NCBI RefSeq assembly: GCF_014650455.1
Contig: NZ_BMUZ01000003.1
Span: forward strand, 248,001-312,000
Direction of reading: 5' to 3'
Source of the DNA: Streptomyces xanthochromogenes
Lineage (GTDB): Bacteria > Actinomycetota > Actinomycetes > Streptomycetales > Streptomycetaceae
Length of the DNA stretch: 64,000 bases
In this document: positions 8,585-17,759 of the stretch, one piece after another
Layout of the letters: each line of letters opens with the position of its first letter
Numbering within the stretch: the first letter of the stretch is position 1
Made by a program: the position numbers and the translations under genes
Notes under the pieces: generated by a model
Databases searched by the model: none
Told to the model about the DNA's origin: nothing
Seen by the model: only the letters and a program-made list of their open reading frames with translations

Positions 8585-11500
8585 CCGGCCGCCCGCATCC
8601 GCGCCGCCTGCGCGACGACGAGCAGGGCGCGACGCTGATCCTCGCGCTGGCCTTCGTCGTCGTCTTCGGCCTGGTCACCGTCTCGGTCCTGTCTTTCGCC
8701 GGCACGGGACTCAAAGCCGCGGGCGCGTACGTGGACCAGGGCAAGCGGAGCTACAGCGCGGACGGTGCCACCCAGCTCGCGATCAAGAACTTCTCGCAGG
8801 GCAACCCGTGCGCCGACTACACCGCCCCGCCGATCAACGGCCAGCAGATGATCGTCCATTGCGACCCCCTCAACGCGTCTCCCGCAACCACGCGTGCGGC
8901 CCAACCGCAGGACGCGCTGACGAGTCTGGGCAAGGCGGCGAAGGACGGCATCAACGTGACCACGCACGGCCTGCGCGTGCAGGGCGGCGTGTTCTCCCGC
9001 ACGAACATCACCACCGGCGCGGGCGCCTCAGGCGTGGTGTCGGGCGACGTGTCCGCCGTCGGCGACTGCTCCAGTGCGGTGTCGCAGACCCAGCTTCCCC
9101 CGACTCAGACGCCGTATGCGCACGCCTGCGCCAACGACACCCCGTCGGCTCCCGCCGACGAGGTCCTGGGCGCCGACCCGGACTACACCCCGCCCGCCCC
9201 GGCCGTCCCGGTCCGGCGGACGGTGCCCGCGTGCCCCAGGTCCGGTTCCTGGCTGGTGCGGTTGCAGCCCGGCTACTACGACGACGCCCGCGCCCTCAAC
9301 CGGCTCACCGGTGGTGATTGTCCCGACATCGTCGTGTGGCTGCGGCCCGGCCTCTACTACTTCGACTTCACCTTCACCGGCGGCAGCGCCATCTGGACAG
9401 TCGCCGACCCCACGGTCAGTGTGGTCGGCGGTACGCAGGCCGGCTGGGATCCCGGTGCCCCCGCCCGCCCGACCGTCCCCAACCCGGGCGCATGCGACAA
9501 GACGCGGCCCGAAGGCGTCGAGGTCATGATGGGCGGCGGCAGCCGACTCCAGGTCGACCGCGGACACGTCGAACTGTGCGCCCCGGTGACCCCGGGCGCG
9601 CAGCAGATCGCGGTGTACGGAGTCCAGCCGCCGAAGCCGAACCGCCCACTGAAGCCGACAGCGGTGGTCGCGAACACCGGCTTCGCCAACCCGGGCCATG
9701 CCCTGACCAGTGGTGAACGGCCGACCCTGCCCGGGTGTTCGCAGCCAACGGGCACCGCGAACTGCACGGCCGACGCCGTCCTCGACCGGACGAAACGCCG
9801 ATCGGCCTCCCTGCAGCTGGCCGGCTTCACCCCGCAGGTGCCGCCCGGTTCCGTCATCACCGGCGCGACGCTGCATGTCAGGCACGAGGACGACGGCAGC
9901 CTGACCGCCCCCGACGCGTTGAAAGTCACCACCGCCGTCGGCGGGGACACCTGCCACACCGACAGTCCGGCCCGGCACACGGTGCTCGCCACGGACGCCC
10001 CCATCGACCTGCTGGACGCGTGCGGGCTCACCGACCCGGCTCGGCTCACCGGGCTGACCGTGACCTACGCCGCCACCCTGGACAGCGACGGCACCACCGC
10101 CACGGAACGCCTGGACGGCATCTGGCTGGAGGTCGCCTACCGCACACCGACCACGTTCAAGCCGACCGCCGTGACCGCATCGACCGGATTCGCCGCTTCC
10201 GACAACGCCCTGGAGATCGGCGAACAGCCGACATCGTTGGTGGCCGGTGCCGACCTCACCACTGCGGCCCCGTCCGCCTCGATCACCCTGGCCGGGTTCG
10301 GCCGGCCGCCCCTGCCGCCCGGGTCGACGATCCACTCTGCCGTGCTGCGGGTGGCCCATCAGGAGACCGGCGACGCGGCGGCGCCCCGGATCGACGTCAA
10401 CCCCGCTGCTGGGGGCGCCAGTTGTACCAATCTGCCGCTCACCGCGCGGGCCGTCCCGGGCGACGACCGGGTCGACCTGATGGCCTGCGGCATCACCGAC
10501 CCCGCACAGCTGACCGGCCTGACCGCGACCTACGCCGCCGGGCTGGACGAGGACGGCACGGCAGGAGCCGATTCGCTGGACGGCATCTGGCTCGAAGTCG
10601 TCTACGATCCGCCGCCGCCCCGGCCGGCGACGACCGCGGAGTCGACGGCGTTCGTCGCCGCGACGAACGCCGAGGCGATCGACGGCGTCAAAACAGCCCA
10701 CGCCACACTCGACCCGGTCACAACACCGACCGCCACCATCGCCCTCGGCGGTTACGACTCCCCCGCGGTGGCACCCGGCTCGGTCCTGGACGGGGCACTG
10801 TTGCACATCGCGCACCGCGACGACCCCGGGGCACCCGGCGGACCGCCGCCGACGGTCTCGGTCACCCTGACCGGGCCCGGCATACCCCGCTCCTGCACCA
10901 CCTCGCAGAACCTCGCCGTACACCAGAACGCCCTGGCCACCGACACCCTGGACCTGGCCGCCACCTGCGGGCTGACCGACCCCGCCCAGCTGACCGGCCT
11001 GGTCGTGACCTACACCGCCACCCTCGGCGCCGGCAGCACCACCGCCACCGATCAGCTGGACGGCACCACCCTGGAACTGGCCTACCGACCCCCCGTCCCG
11101 GTACGGCCCACCACGGCGATCAGCACCACGACGCCCACGGCCTCGGCCTTCCGCGACCCGAAGAACGCTCAGGCGATCGACTCCGCCGCCTCGACCGCGA
11201 CGCTCACCTCGGCCACTTCGTCGGCGTCGATCCGGCTCGGCGCGTTCGCGATGCTGCCCCTGCCTGCGGGGGCCGTGATCGACAAGGTCGTGCTGCGCGT
11301 AGCGCACCAGGACGACGACACCACCCCGGCACCTCCCTCCCCGGCGGAGCCACCCGCGGCCGAGCTGAACGTCTCCGGCACCGGCACCGCCTGCGACGCG
11401 AGCCATCCCCTGACCGCCCATCAACGGACGCCCGGCGTCGATGTGGTCGATCTCGGCGCCTGCGGGGTCACGAACGACGACCAGTTGTCCAAGCTCGCTG

Positions 11501-12396
11501 TCGACTATGCGGCGAGGCTGGGCGCGGGCAGTACCGCCGCCGTCGACCAACTCGACGGCGTAGAGCTGGACATCGTCTTCCGGTCTCCGTCCATCAGGGC
11601 CCTGTCCGGCTGCCTAACCGCGGTCTCCGGTTGCGCGGTGCTGAAGTCGACCGACGACTCAGACACGACCACCGATCACAGTCGCCTGGTGATCAACGGC
11701 ACCGTCTACGCCCCGACTGCTGCCGTCGACCTGTCGATGAGCCAGGTCGGTTCGCAGGTCGTCACCCGCGGCATCATCGCCCGGACCATGGATCTCGGCA
11801 TCAGCCCGGCCGCCGGATACCTCCGCCCGGTGATCGGAATCCCACCCGAGCCGGTGCTGTTCACGACCTACCCTGCCGTGATCGCGAAACCCGCGTCGGT
11901 CACCGCGGTCACCGGGTTCACCACCCCCGCTTCCGGCGCACCCGTCGACGTCACGGACGCCACCATCCCCGGCGGTGGCCGGGCGTCCCTCACTCTCGGC
12001 GGCTACTCCCAGCAGGCACCGGTCGCGACCGGCCCGCTCGACCACGTCGTCCTGGAGGTGGCACACCGCGACGACGGCGACGTGCAGTCGGTGAAGCTGT
12101 CCGTGGACTTCACCGGCAGCAGCTGCACCGGTGTCGACCACTCACTGGACGTCCCGGTCCATCTCGGATCGAGCGGCCCGGTGACCGACCGGTTCGACCT
12201 GGCCGCGTGTGGCCTGACCAAGGCCTCCCAGTTGGCCGGGCTGACGGTGACCTACACCGTCGGCGCCGGGAGCGGCGGCGCGACCGAGCACCTCGACGGC
12301 ACCCGGATCGACCTGTTGTCCGGCCCGCTCGTCCGGGCCGCCGTGTCCTTCGACGGCCACGCCGGCACCGTCAAGGAGTGGACGGTCCTGCCATGA
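8581..12396 (+). CDS. Giant PilX/GspK-like minor pilin, candidate pilus-tip adhesin
   Basis: A 1271-residue protein, several times larger than ordinary minor pilins. The N-terminus has a class III leader ending at G16 and a helix ATLILALAFVVVFGLVTVSV that lacks Glu at +5, as in GspK/PilX tip proteins. Residues about 60-355 form an exported cysteine-containing domain ending QQIAVYG. Four related modules follow (about 358-526, 527-680, 681-841, 842-1003). The parent domain then seems to resume (SGCLTAVSGCAVLKS to RGIIARTMDLGIS, about 1010-1075), and a fifth module occupies about 1103-1247. Each module has an AS-x-x-LGG(F/Y) strand, PPGS-x-I-x-x-A-x-LxVAH, an ACG(L/I)TDPAQLTGL segment and LDGI-x-LEV-Y, suggesting beta-sandwich domains. 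It ends without a wall anchor. Tip placement and adhesion are inferences. Confidence 0.85.
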   Translation: MTGRPHPRRLRDDEQGATLILALAFVVVFGLVTVSVLSFAGTGLKAAGAYVDQGKRSYSADGATQLAIKNFSQGNPCADYTAPPINGQQMIVHCDPLNASPATTRAAQPQDALTSLGKAAKDGINVTTHGLRVQGGVFSRTNITTGAGASGVVSGDVSAVGDCSSAVSQTQLPPTQTPYAHACANDTPSAPADEVLGADPDYTPPAPAVPVRRTVPACPRSGSWLVRLQPGYYDDARALNRLTGGDCPDIVVWLRPGLYYFDFTFTGGSAIWTVADPTVSVVGGTQAGWDPGAPARPTVPNPGACDKTRPEGVEVMMGGGSRLQVDRGHVELCAPVTPGAQQIAVYGVQPPKPNRPLKPTAVVANTGFANPGHALTSGERPTLPGCSQPTGTANCTADAVLDRTKRRSASLQLAGFTPQVPPGSVITGATLHVRHEDDGSLTAPDALKVTTAVGGDTCHTDSPARHTVLATDAPIDLLDACGLTDPARLTGLTVTYAATLDSDGTTATERLDGIWLEVAYRTPTTFKPTAVTASTGFAASDNALEIGEQPTSLVAGADLTTAAPSASITLAGFGRPPLPPGSTIHSAVLRVAHQETGDAAAPRIDVNPAAGGASCTNLPLTARAVPGDDRVDLMACGITDPAQLTGLTATYAAGLDEDGTAGADSLDGIWLEVVYDPPPPRPATTAESTAFVAATNAEAIDGVKTAHATLDPVTTPTATIALGGYDSPAVAPGSVLDGALLHIAHRDDPGAPGGPPPTVSVTLTGPGIPRSCTTSQNLAVHQNALATDTLDLAATCGLTDPAQLTGLVVTYTATLGAGSTTATDQLDGTTLELAYRPPVPVRPTTAISTTTPTASAFRDPKNAQAIDSAASTATLTSATSSASIRLGAFAMLPLPAGAVIDKVVLRVAHQDDDTTPAPPSPAEPPAAELNVSGTGTACDASHPLTAHQRTPGVDVVDLGACGVTNDDQLSKLAVDYAARLGAGSTAAVDQLDGVELDIVFRSPSIRALSGCLTAVSGCAVLKSTDDSDTTTDHSRLVINGTVYAPTAAVDLSMSQVGSQVVTRGIIARTMDLGISPAAGYLRPVIGIPPEPVLFTTYPAVIAKPASVTAVTGFTTPASGAPVDVTDATIPGGGRASLTLGGYSQQAPVATGPLDHVVLEVAHRDDGDVQSVKLSVDFTGSSCTGVDHSLDVPVHLGSSGPVTDRFDLAACGLTKASQLAGLTVTYTVGAGSGGATEHLDGTRIDLLSGPLVRAAVSFDGHAGTVKEWTVLP
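9652..12321 (+). repeat. Five diverged in-frame module repeats within the giant minor pilin
   Basis: Approximate units are 9652-10158, 10159-10620, 10621-11103, 11104-11589 and, after a gap, 11887-12321. The units are similar in protein but clearly diverged in DNA, so this is old domain duplication rather than a slippage repeat. Units 1-4 are continuous; unit 5 is separated by about 100 residues of parent-domain sequence. Confidence 0.8.
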
Positions 12397-12422
12397 GGAA
12401 GCACACCCCGTTGGAGGCAACC

Positions 12423-13505
12423 ATGTCCGGGCCAAGTGCCGCGACCATTGACCACCTGCTCGTCGAGCTGTGGAAGCGGGGCGGCAGCGACCTGCTGCTC
12501 ACCACCGGATCGGCGCCGTTCCTCCGCATCGACGGCGCTCTGCGACCGGTCGAGGGGGCGCCTCTCACCGAGCCGGAGGTAGATCGCCTGGTTACCGGGG
12601 TGCTGGGCGAGGAACTCACGGAACGGTTCCGCCGCGAGAAGCAGGTCGACTTCGCCTTCAGCTGGGGGCAGAAGGCCAGGTTGCGTGGGAACGCTTTCGT
12701 GCAGCGCGGCGCGTCGGCGCTGGCTCTGCGGATCATCCCGTTCGACGTGCCGTCGTCCACGCAGCTCGGGCTCCCCCCGGCCGCCATCGGGTGGGCAGGC
12801 CTGCCGCGCGGGTTCGTGCTGGTCACCGGGCCGACCGGGTCGGGCAAGTCGACGAGCCTGGCGGCGCTCCTCGATTACGTCAACACACACCGGTCGGTGC
12901 ACATCCTCACCATCGAGGACCCGATCGAGTATCTGCACCAGCACAAGCGCTCGGCGGTCAACCAGCGCGAGGTCGGCACGGACACCGACTCGTTCCCCGC
13001 CGCGTTGCGCTCGGCCCTGCGCGAGGATCCCGACGTCCTGCTCCTCGGCGAGATGCGCGACCCGGAGAGCATCTCCGCGGCCCTGACCATCGCCGAGACC
13101 GGGCACCTCGTGTTCGCCACCCTGCACACCAACGATACGTCGCAGACGCTGGACCGGATCGTCGACGTGTTCCCGGCCGAGCAACAGCCGCAAATCCGGC
13201 TGCAATTGGCGCACACTCTGGTCGGCATCCTCAACCAGACGCTCATCCCCCGGATCGGCGGGGGCCGAGTGGCCGCCTTCGAGGTGATGGTAGGCACGTC
13301 GGCGATCCGCAACCTCATCCGCGAAGGCAAGACCCGTCAGATCCGCAACATGATCGCGACCGGCCACCGTGACGGAATGCAGACCCTTGAGACCAACATC
13401 AACGCCTTGGTCGCGGCAGGCACCATCGCCTATGAGGAGGCCGTGCTGTGCACGGCACACCCGGAGGACATCCAGCGGCCCCCCGTCCCGGTCGGCGGCA
13501 TCTGA
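12423..13505 (+). CDS. pilT: Type IV pilus retraction ATPase
   Basis: A 360-residue PilT-family hexameric ATPase that depolymerises the pilus, giving twitching or DNA and surface retraction. It has an N-terminal PAS-like domain, Walker A GPTGSGKS (residues 136-143), the TIEDPIE Asp box, a GEMRDPE Walker B, ATLHTND His box and the retraction-specific AIRNLIREGK motif. It lacks the PilB N-domain and zinc cysteines. I start at the ATG with GGAGG 5 nt upstream; an in-frame ATG at 12393 overlaps the preceding stop and would add ten residues. A retraction motor implies a dynamic pilus rather than a fixed fibre. Confidence 0.92.
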   Translation: MSGPSAATIDHLLVELWKRGGSDLLLTTGSAPFLRIDGALRPVEGAPLTEPEVDRLVTGVLGEELTERFRREKQVDFAFSWGQKARLRGNAFVQRGASALALRIIPFDVPSSTQLGLPPAAIGWAGLPRGFVLVTGPTGSGKSTSLAALLDYVNTHRSVHILTIEDPIEYLHQHKRSAVNQREVGTDTDSFPAALRSALREDPDVLLLGEMRDPESISAALTIAETGHLVFATLHTNDTSQTLDRIVDVFPAEQQPQIRLQLAHTLVGILNQTLIPRIGGGRVAAFEVMVGTSAIRNLIREGKTRQIRNMIATGHRDGMQTLETNINALVAAGTIAYEEAVLCTAHPEDIQRPPVPVGGI

Positions 13506-13543
13506 CCGTCCGATGGGAGCCGCCCCGAATAGGCTGCCCGGCC

Positions 13544-13568
13544 AACTTCGCTTCTGTTGAAGCGAGTT
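13544..13568. terminator. Bidirectional terminator between pilT and the amidohydrolase
   Basis: An inverted repeat AACTTCGCTTC-tgtt-GAAGCGAGTT with one bulged base separates two convergent genes. Confidence 0.6.
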
Positions 13569-14760
13569 ACTTCCGTTCGGGCGCTGTCGTGGTCTCGTGG
13601 CAGCGGCCGGACGCGAACACGGCCCTGACGTTCTTCAGCGCGTCGAGGTCCGAGAGCGGATCGCCGTCGACCAGGACGAGGTCCGCGCTGTAGCCGGGCG
13701 CGATCCGCCCCGTCGAGGCGCCGAGCCCCAGCGCCTTGGCCGCCCCGGACGTCGCCATGTCGATGATCGAAGCATTCGCCAGACCCAGGTGGGAGTAGAA
13801 CGACAGGGCTTGGACGAAGCCGTCGAAGCCGGACCGCTGCACCCCCGCGTCCGTTCCGGCCACCAGCCGAACGCCCGCTTCAGCCATCCGCCGAACCTGA
13901 TCGAACATCGCGCTCGCCCGCTCCTCACCGAAGAAACGGGGCAGCATTCGCCAGTGGGGGCTGACCGCCGGACAGACCGCGATGTCCTGGTCGACGATCT
14001 GCCGCACCACATCCGGGCGAAAGTCGAGGCCGTCGCCCGTCAACCACGTGCAGTGCTCGATCGTGTCCACGCCTGCCGATACGGCCGTGGCGATTCCGTC
14101 GGCACCGTGCGCGTGAGCCGCGACGGGGACACCCGCCTCGTGGGCCTCGTCCACGAGGGCGGCCAGTTCCTCGACGGTGAACTGGGACTCGTGGCTCTTG
14201 GGGCCGTCCTTCGTGAGTCCGCCGCCCGTGACCATGGCCTTGATGACCCCGGCGCCCGCTGCGAGGTTGCGTCGGACGAGGTCGCGGATCTGAACTTCGC
14301 CGGAGACCGCACCGCCGAGGAAGTGGCAGTGCCCGCCCACGGTGGTCGCGGGTGTGCCGGCCGACACGATCCTCGGCCCCGGCGTGCGACAGCCGCGGAT
14401 CTCCGCGGCCAGACGAAGTACGAGCCCGTCCCGGTCGCCGAGATCTCGGACCGTCGTGACACCGCTGAGCAGGAGCTGTTCCGCCCGACGTCGCATGTCT
14501 TCGAGCAGGACCTCATCCGTCGAGCCCTGGAGGGTTGACACGGGGTCGGCGCCGGCGTCGAAGATCAGGTGGACGTGCGCATCGATCAGCCCCGGCAGGA
14601 CCGCTCCGTCGAAGGCGAAGCGCGGTACCTCGGGGCCCGCCTGCTGCTGGACCTCCTCGCACGTCCCGACAGCGGCGATGGAATCGCCCTCGACGAGAAC
14701 GGCACCGTTCTCCAGATACGTTCCCGTCCCGACCAGCACTCGTGCACCGGTGATCAACAT
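13567..14760 (-). CDS. Metal-dependent amidohydrolase
   Basis: A 397-residue cytoplasmic amidohydrolase of the imidazolonepropionase/Xaa-Pro dipeptidase-like type. Metal ligands are visible: H62-x-H64 in LIDAHVH, a lysine in VIKAMVTGGG that could be carbamylated, histidines in AAHAHG and IEHCTW, and the late aspartate in GTDAGV. The flanking small beta-sandwich is formed by the N-terminal strands and the C-terminal APGYSADLVLVDGDPL segment. A GAGGAG ribosome site lies just before the chosen ATG. It stands alone, so the substrate cannot be told; a second, different amidohydrolase is at about 33 kb. Confidence 0.88.
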   Translation of the reverse strand: MLITGARVLVGTGTYLENGAVLVEGDSIAAVGTCEEVQQQAGPEVPRFAFDGAVLPGLIDAHVHLIFDAGADPVSTLQGSTDEVLLEDMRRRAEQLLLSGVTTVRDLGDRDGLVLRLAAEIRGCRTPGPRIVSAGTPATTVGGHCHFLGGAVSGEVQIRDLVRRNLAAGAGVIKAMVTGGGLTKDGPKSHESQFTVEELAALVDEAHEAGVPVAAHAHGADGIATAVSAGVDTIEHCTWLTGDGLDFRPDVVRQIVDQDIAVCPAVSPHWRMLPRFFGEERASAMFDQVRRMAEAGVRLVAGTDAGVQRSGFDGFVQALSFYSHLGLANASIIDMATSGAAKALGLGASTGRIAPGYSADLVLVDGDPLSDLDALKNVRAVFASGRCHETTTAPERK

Positions 14761-14905
14761 CTTGTCTCCTCGCCCGTCACGAATCTCGTGACGAATCATG
14801 CGGCATCTCACACCTCGCCCTACAGCGCCATCGGTTGGGACCCGACCGGCCGGCGCTCGCTTCCCAAACCATCACGCGAGGGGATCGCCCGACGGAGTTC
14901 AGGGT

Positions 14906-15571
14906 CGCCCCCCGATCCTGGCAGAGGCAACGGAAGAGTTGGCGACCGCCTTTGGCAGCGTGGACGCCATCGTGTTCACTGCAGGGTCCAATGGCGGCAG
15001 CGTGGAGGACACAAAGGCGATCGACGGCAATGGCGTCACGAAAGCGATCGAGGCGGCCCACCACGCAGGAGTGTCGCAGTTTGTCCTGGTTTCAGTGCTC
15101 CCGGAGTCCTGGCGGGAACGCGACCTCGGCAGCGAAGTCGAGTACTACTTCGCCGTGAAGAAGGAAACGGACATCGCGCTCACCCGCAGCGACCTGGATT
15201 GGCTCGTCCTGCGCCCGTCACTGCTCGTCGACGATCCCGGAACGGGCACCGTTTCGCTCGGACCGGCTGAGTTCCTCGGACAGATGTCTCGTGCCGATGT
15301 CGCGGAAACGCTGGCCGAGTTGCTGCACGAACCCCGCATCGGTCGGCAGATCCTCGAACTCAACACCGGTACCGTCCCGATCCGAGACGCCGTGAAGGCC
15401 GATGTTCGTCGGCCCTGGACGCGGCGGCCTCCGATCACCACTGACCCGCCCGACGAGTGCTTGCGCAACGGTCACGGAACCGGGGTGGGCGCACCGTTTG
15501 CGATCCCGGCACGGGAGATCATGCTGAGGTCTACCGGACGTCACCTGGGCCCAGCACAATCTCCGGCATGA
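14906..15571 (+). pseudogene. 5'-truncated atypical SDR/NAD(P)-binding protein
   Basis: The frame carries the middle and C-terminal part of an NmrA-like atypical short-chain dehydrogenase: an EATEELATAF-x-x-VDAIVFTAGSNGG region, VTKAIEAAHHAGVSQFVLVS and a LRPSLLVDD segment. The N-terminal Rossmann strand with its GATGxxG dinucleotide motif is missing and no good start codon or ribosome site precedes the homology. The tail runs into the next gene. I read it as a broken remnant that lost about 60 N-terminal residues. Confidence 0.7.
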
Positions 15572-16662
15572 CGATCACCACCGGTGTGCCTGCGCCCACG
15601 CGCCACACTCCCCTCGCGCTCGCACGAGGGTTCCTGACCGGCGGCGTGGTCGGCACGTCGCTGGCCGCACTCGTCGTGGGCGGGATCACCGCCAACGCAC
15701 CGCTGTTCACCACCGGACTCGTGCTGCCCGTGGTCTACGGACTTCTGTACTTCCTCGCCGGCAGGCCCAGGCGTGCCCGGGAGGCGGCGGTCGTGCCCCG
15801 CACGGCACTCGCGACGATCGAAGGCCTGAAAGCCATCGGGGGCGAGTCGAGCGACATACCCGTGCGGTTCGACCTCACCGTCGTTCCGGACGACGGTCCC
15901 GCGTTCCGGGTGGAAGCCACGCAGGACATCAACCTCGTGGACCTGGGGGACTACCGTCCGCGCGACGTCGTGGTGGTCCAGTACCCGGCCGACCGGCCGT
16001 GGCGCCTACGGATCGTCAGGCGGCCGACGCCCGAGTGGGAGGACCGGGCCGCCTCCGCCCGCCTGGACGCGGTGCCTGAGGCGGCCAAGGTGGCCGCGCC
16101 CCCGGAGGGCTGTGCGTTCGGCTTCATCCTGTTCCTCGGTCTGTTGGCCGGTGCGGCCGCCGTGGTCCTGCTGTTCCGCTCGGACCTCTTCGACCGGGAC
16201 GACACCGCAGAGCCGCCTTCGGCCATCAAGCCGTCCGTGTCCTCCACGTCGTCGACCACGGTGGTGTCGTCGGCGTCCGGAACGGTTGCCCTGGGGCCGG
16301 GCCAGTCCTTTCTCGACAAGGGTGAGCTGGAGCGGGCTGTCGGCTCGCTCACCAGAGGTGAGGACTCACGTCAGGCACTCACCGTCGTCGTGCAGGAACG
16401 CCTCCTGTCGGTCGTGTTCGCGCCGACGGGTGCACAGGTCCCGGGGCTCGACCTCAAGGCGCTGCCCTACGACCGTTTCCCGGCCCTGGTCACGGAGGCC
16501 GGCACCACCCTCGGTGTCCGCGATCCTCGATCCTGGCAGATCGTCACCGACCGTCTCGCCGGCCCCGTCGTCATCAGGGTCGTGGTGACCGGGCCCGAGG
16601 GAACGGCGTCCCTGGAGGCGGACAGCCAGGGCAAGGTGGTGCGGCGGTTGCCCGCACGGTGA
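15568..16662 (+). CDS. Conserved actinobacterial membrane protein, unknown function
   Basis: A 364-residue protein. Two hydrophobic segments lie near residues 20-65 (GGVVGTSLAALVVGGI and LFTTGLVLPVVYGLLYFLAG); a soluble beta-rich region follows (about 75-155, similar in layout to DUF3592-type domains), then another membrane segment (about 185-210), a Ser/Thr-rich linker and a C-terminal domain of about 120 residues presumably outside the cell. The ATG overlaps the end of the preceding pseudogene frame and has no clear ribosome site, so the start is tentative. No specific family identified. Confidence 0.7.
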   Translation: MTITTGVPAPTRHTPLALARGFLTGGVVGTSLAALVVGGITANAPLFTTGLVLPVVYGLLYFLAGRPRRAREAAVVPRTALATIEGLKAIGGESSDIPVRFDLTVVPDDGPAFRVEATQDINLVDLGDYRPRDVVVVQYPADRPWRLRIVRRPTPEWEDRAASARLDAVPEAAKVAAPPEGCAFGFILFLGLLAGAAAVVLLFRSDLFDRDDTAEPPSAIKPSVSSTSSTTVVSSASGTVALGPGQSFLDKGELERAVGSLTRGEDSRQALTVVVQERLLSVVFAPTGAQVPGLDLKALPYDRFPALVTEAGTTLGVRDPRSWQIVTDRLAGPVVIRVVVTGPEGTASLEADSQGKVVRRLPAR

Positions 16663-16957
16663 CGCGGCGTGGGCCCCCACTTGGCGCGGTGTTTCCCGCA
16701 GGCACCGGCAGGAGGCTGCCGTTCTCATGGGGGCGCGCAGTCAGCTCGGCGCGCGCTCGGTCCGCTCCCGCGCGCCTGCGGGGTCACCACGGCGCGCCAT
16801 AACGGTTCTTCGTGGGTCGAAGTGGCCGAGGCAGGCTGGTCGGCGGACGGCAGGCGGCGGCGCGCGGAGAAACACAGATGGCAGTTGCTCAGCCGCGGGC
16901 CAACCCGGCTGTCGACACGGCCACTTATCCTCCGCTCGAACGCCAAGGAGCAGAACG

Positions 16958-17401
16958 ATGACCCGCATTGCCCGAGCCCTCTCCCTCACATTGGCGACCA
17001 CGACGCTGACCACGGTCGCCTTCGCCACCACGACAGCGACCGCACCTGGCGCGATGGCTGCGGGCATCACCTGCGTCGGCAGCTCGTTCTCGGCGACCCT
17101 GAACATCAACATGGCGATCTGTCACAGCGGCTACACCGTGACGATGCAGGACAACGGCGATCTCGTGCTGCGACGCTCCAACGGCAGCGCCTGCTGGGCC
17201 AGCGGCACCCGCGCGCCTGACGCCTCGGCCACGTACAACATGACCGTGGCCGGACCGCCCTACATCCAGATCAACAGCGTCTCCAGGGGGAAGATCGGCC
17301 GGGTCATGGGTGCGCACAACTACGCCCACATGGGCACCAGCGCCAGTGTCAACAACAAGGGCGAGTTCTGGGTCGGCTACAAGAAGGTCGGCTGGTGCTG
17401 A
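16958..17401 (+). CDS. Small secreted bulb-lectin-like protein
   Basis: A 147-residue exported protein with an AAGGAG ribosome site 7 nt before the ATG. A signal peptide (about residues 1-34, ending near AMAAG) is followed by one unit resembling the bulb-type mannose-binding lectin fold: MQDNGDLVLRRSNGSACWASGT matches the QxDxNxVLY...WxS-x-T pattern, although the canonical sugar-binding residues are only partly kept. Four cysteines in the mature chain, one at the very C-terminus, suggest disulfides. Secretion is well supported; sugar binding is inferred. Confidence 0.72.
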   Translation: MTRIARALSLTLATTTLTTVAFATTTATAPGAMAAGITCVGSSFSATLNINMAICHSGYTVTMQDNGDLVLRRSNGSACWASGTRAPDASATYNMTVAGPPYIQINSVSRGKIGRVMGAHNYAHMGTSASVNNKGEFWVGYKKVGWC

Positions 17402-17759
17402 CCGCTGGGCCCCAACGGCCGTGACGCACAGCGCGGGTGACAACGGCCCCCACTTGCTCGGACCGTGAGTACGCTGTCCGGCCCGCGCCCAGCGGAGGGG
17501 CCCGCGCACCCTCTGCCCATGTCACCGATGGCATTCGTAGATCGCCCGTGTACATCCCACGCCTGATGGTCGCGACAAGAGGTCCGAACCTCGGCCGATG
17601 GGCGAAACGGTGTCCGGAAAGGCTCTCGACACACTGCGGAAGTCGCCGGCCTGCGCGCCCCGACCTCCTTTGAGGCCGGCTGCGAATCGTCGGTTTTCGG
17701 TGGGATTCACTCAACCCACTCCCCTCATGAGGCCCCTGAAATCGGTCATCTAGGCTGGC
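17402..17759. other. Intergenic region, nothing recognised
   Basis: No convincing open frame, RNA or repeat is seen between the lectin-like gene and the methyltransferase. Confidence 0.5.

Noticed and set aside
9028..11550. 840-residue minus-strand open frame opposite the giant minor pilin
   Set aside because: It is antisense to a well-supported gene; composition (Gly/Arg-rich) and lack of a start site or family are typical of G+C-driven shadow frames.
2784..13505. Type II secretion or competence pseudopilus instead of type IV pilus
   Set aside because: PilT with AIRNLIREGK is a retraction motor not found in those systems, although the minor pilins alone would fit either.
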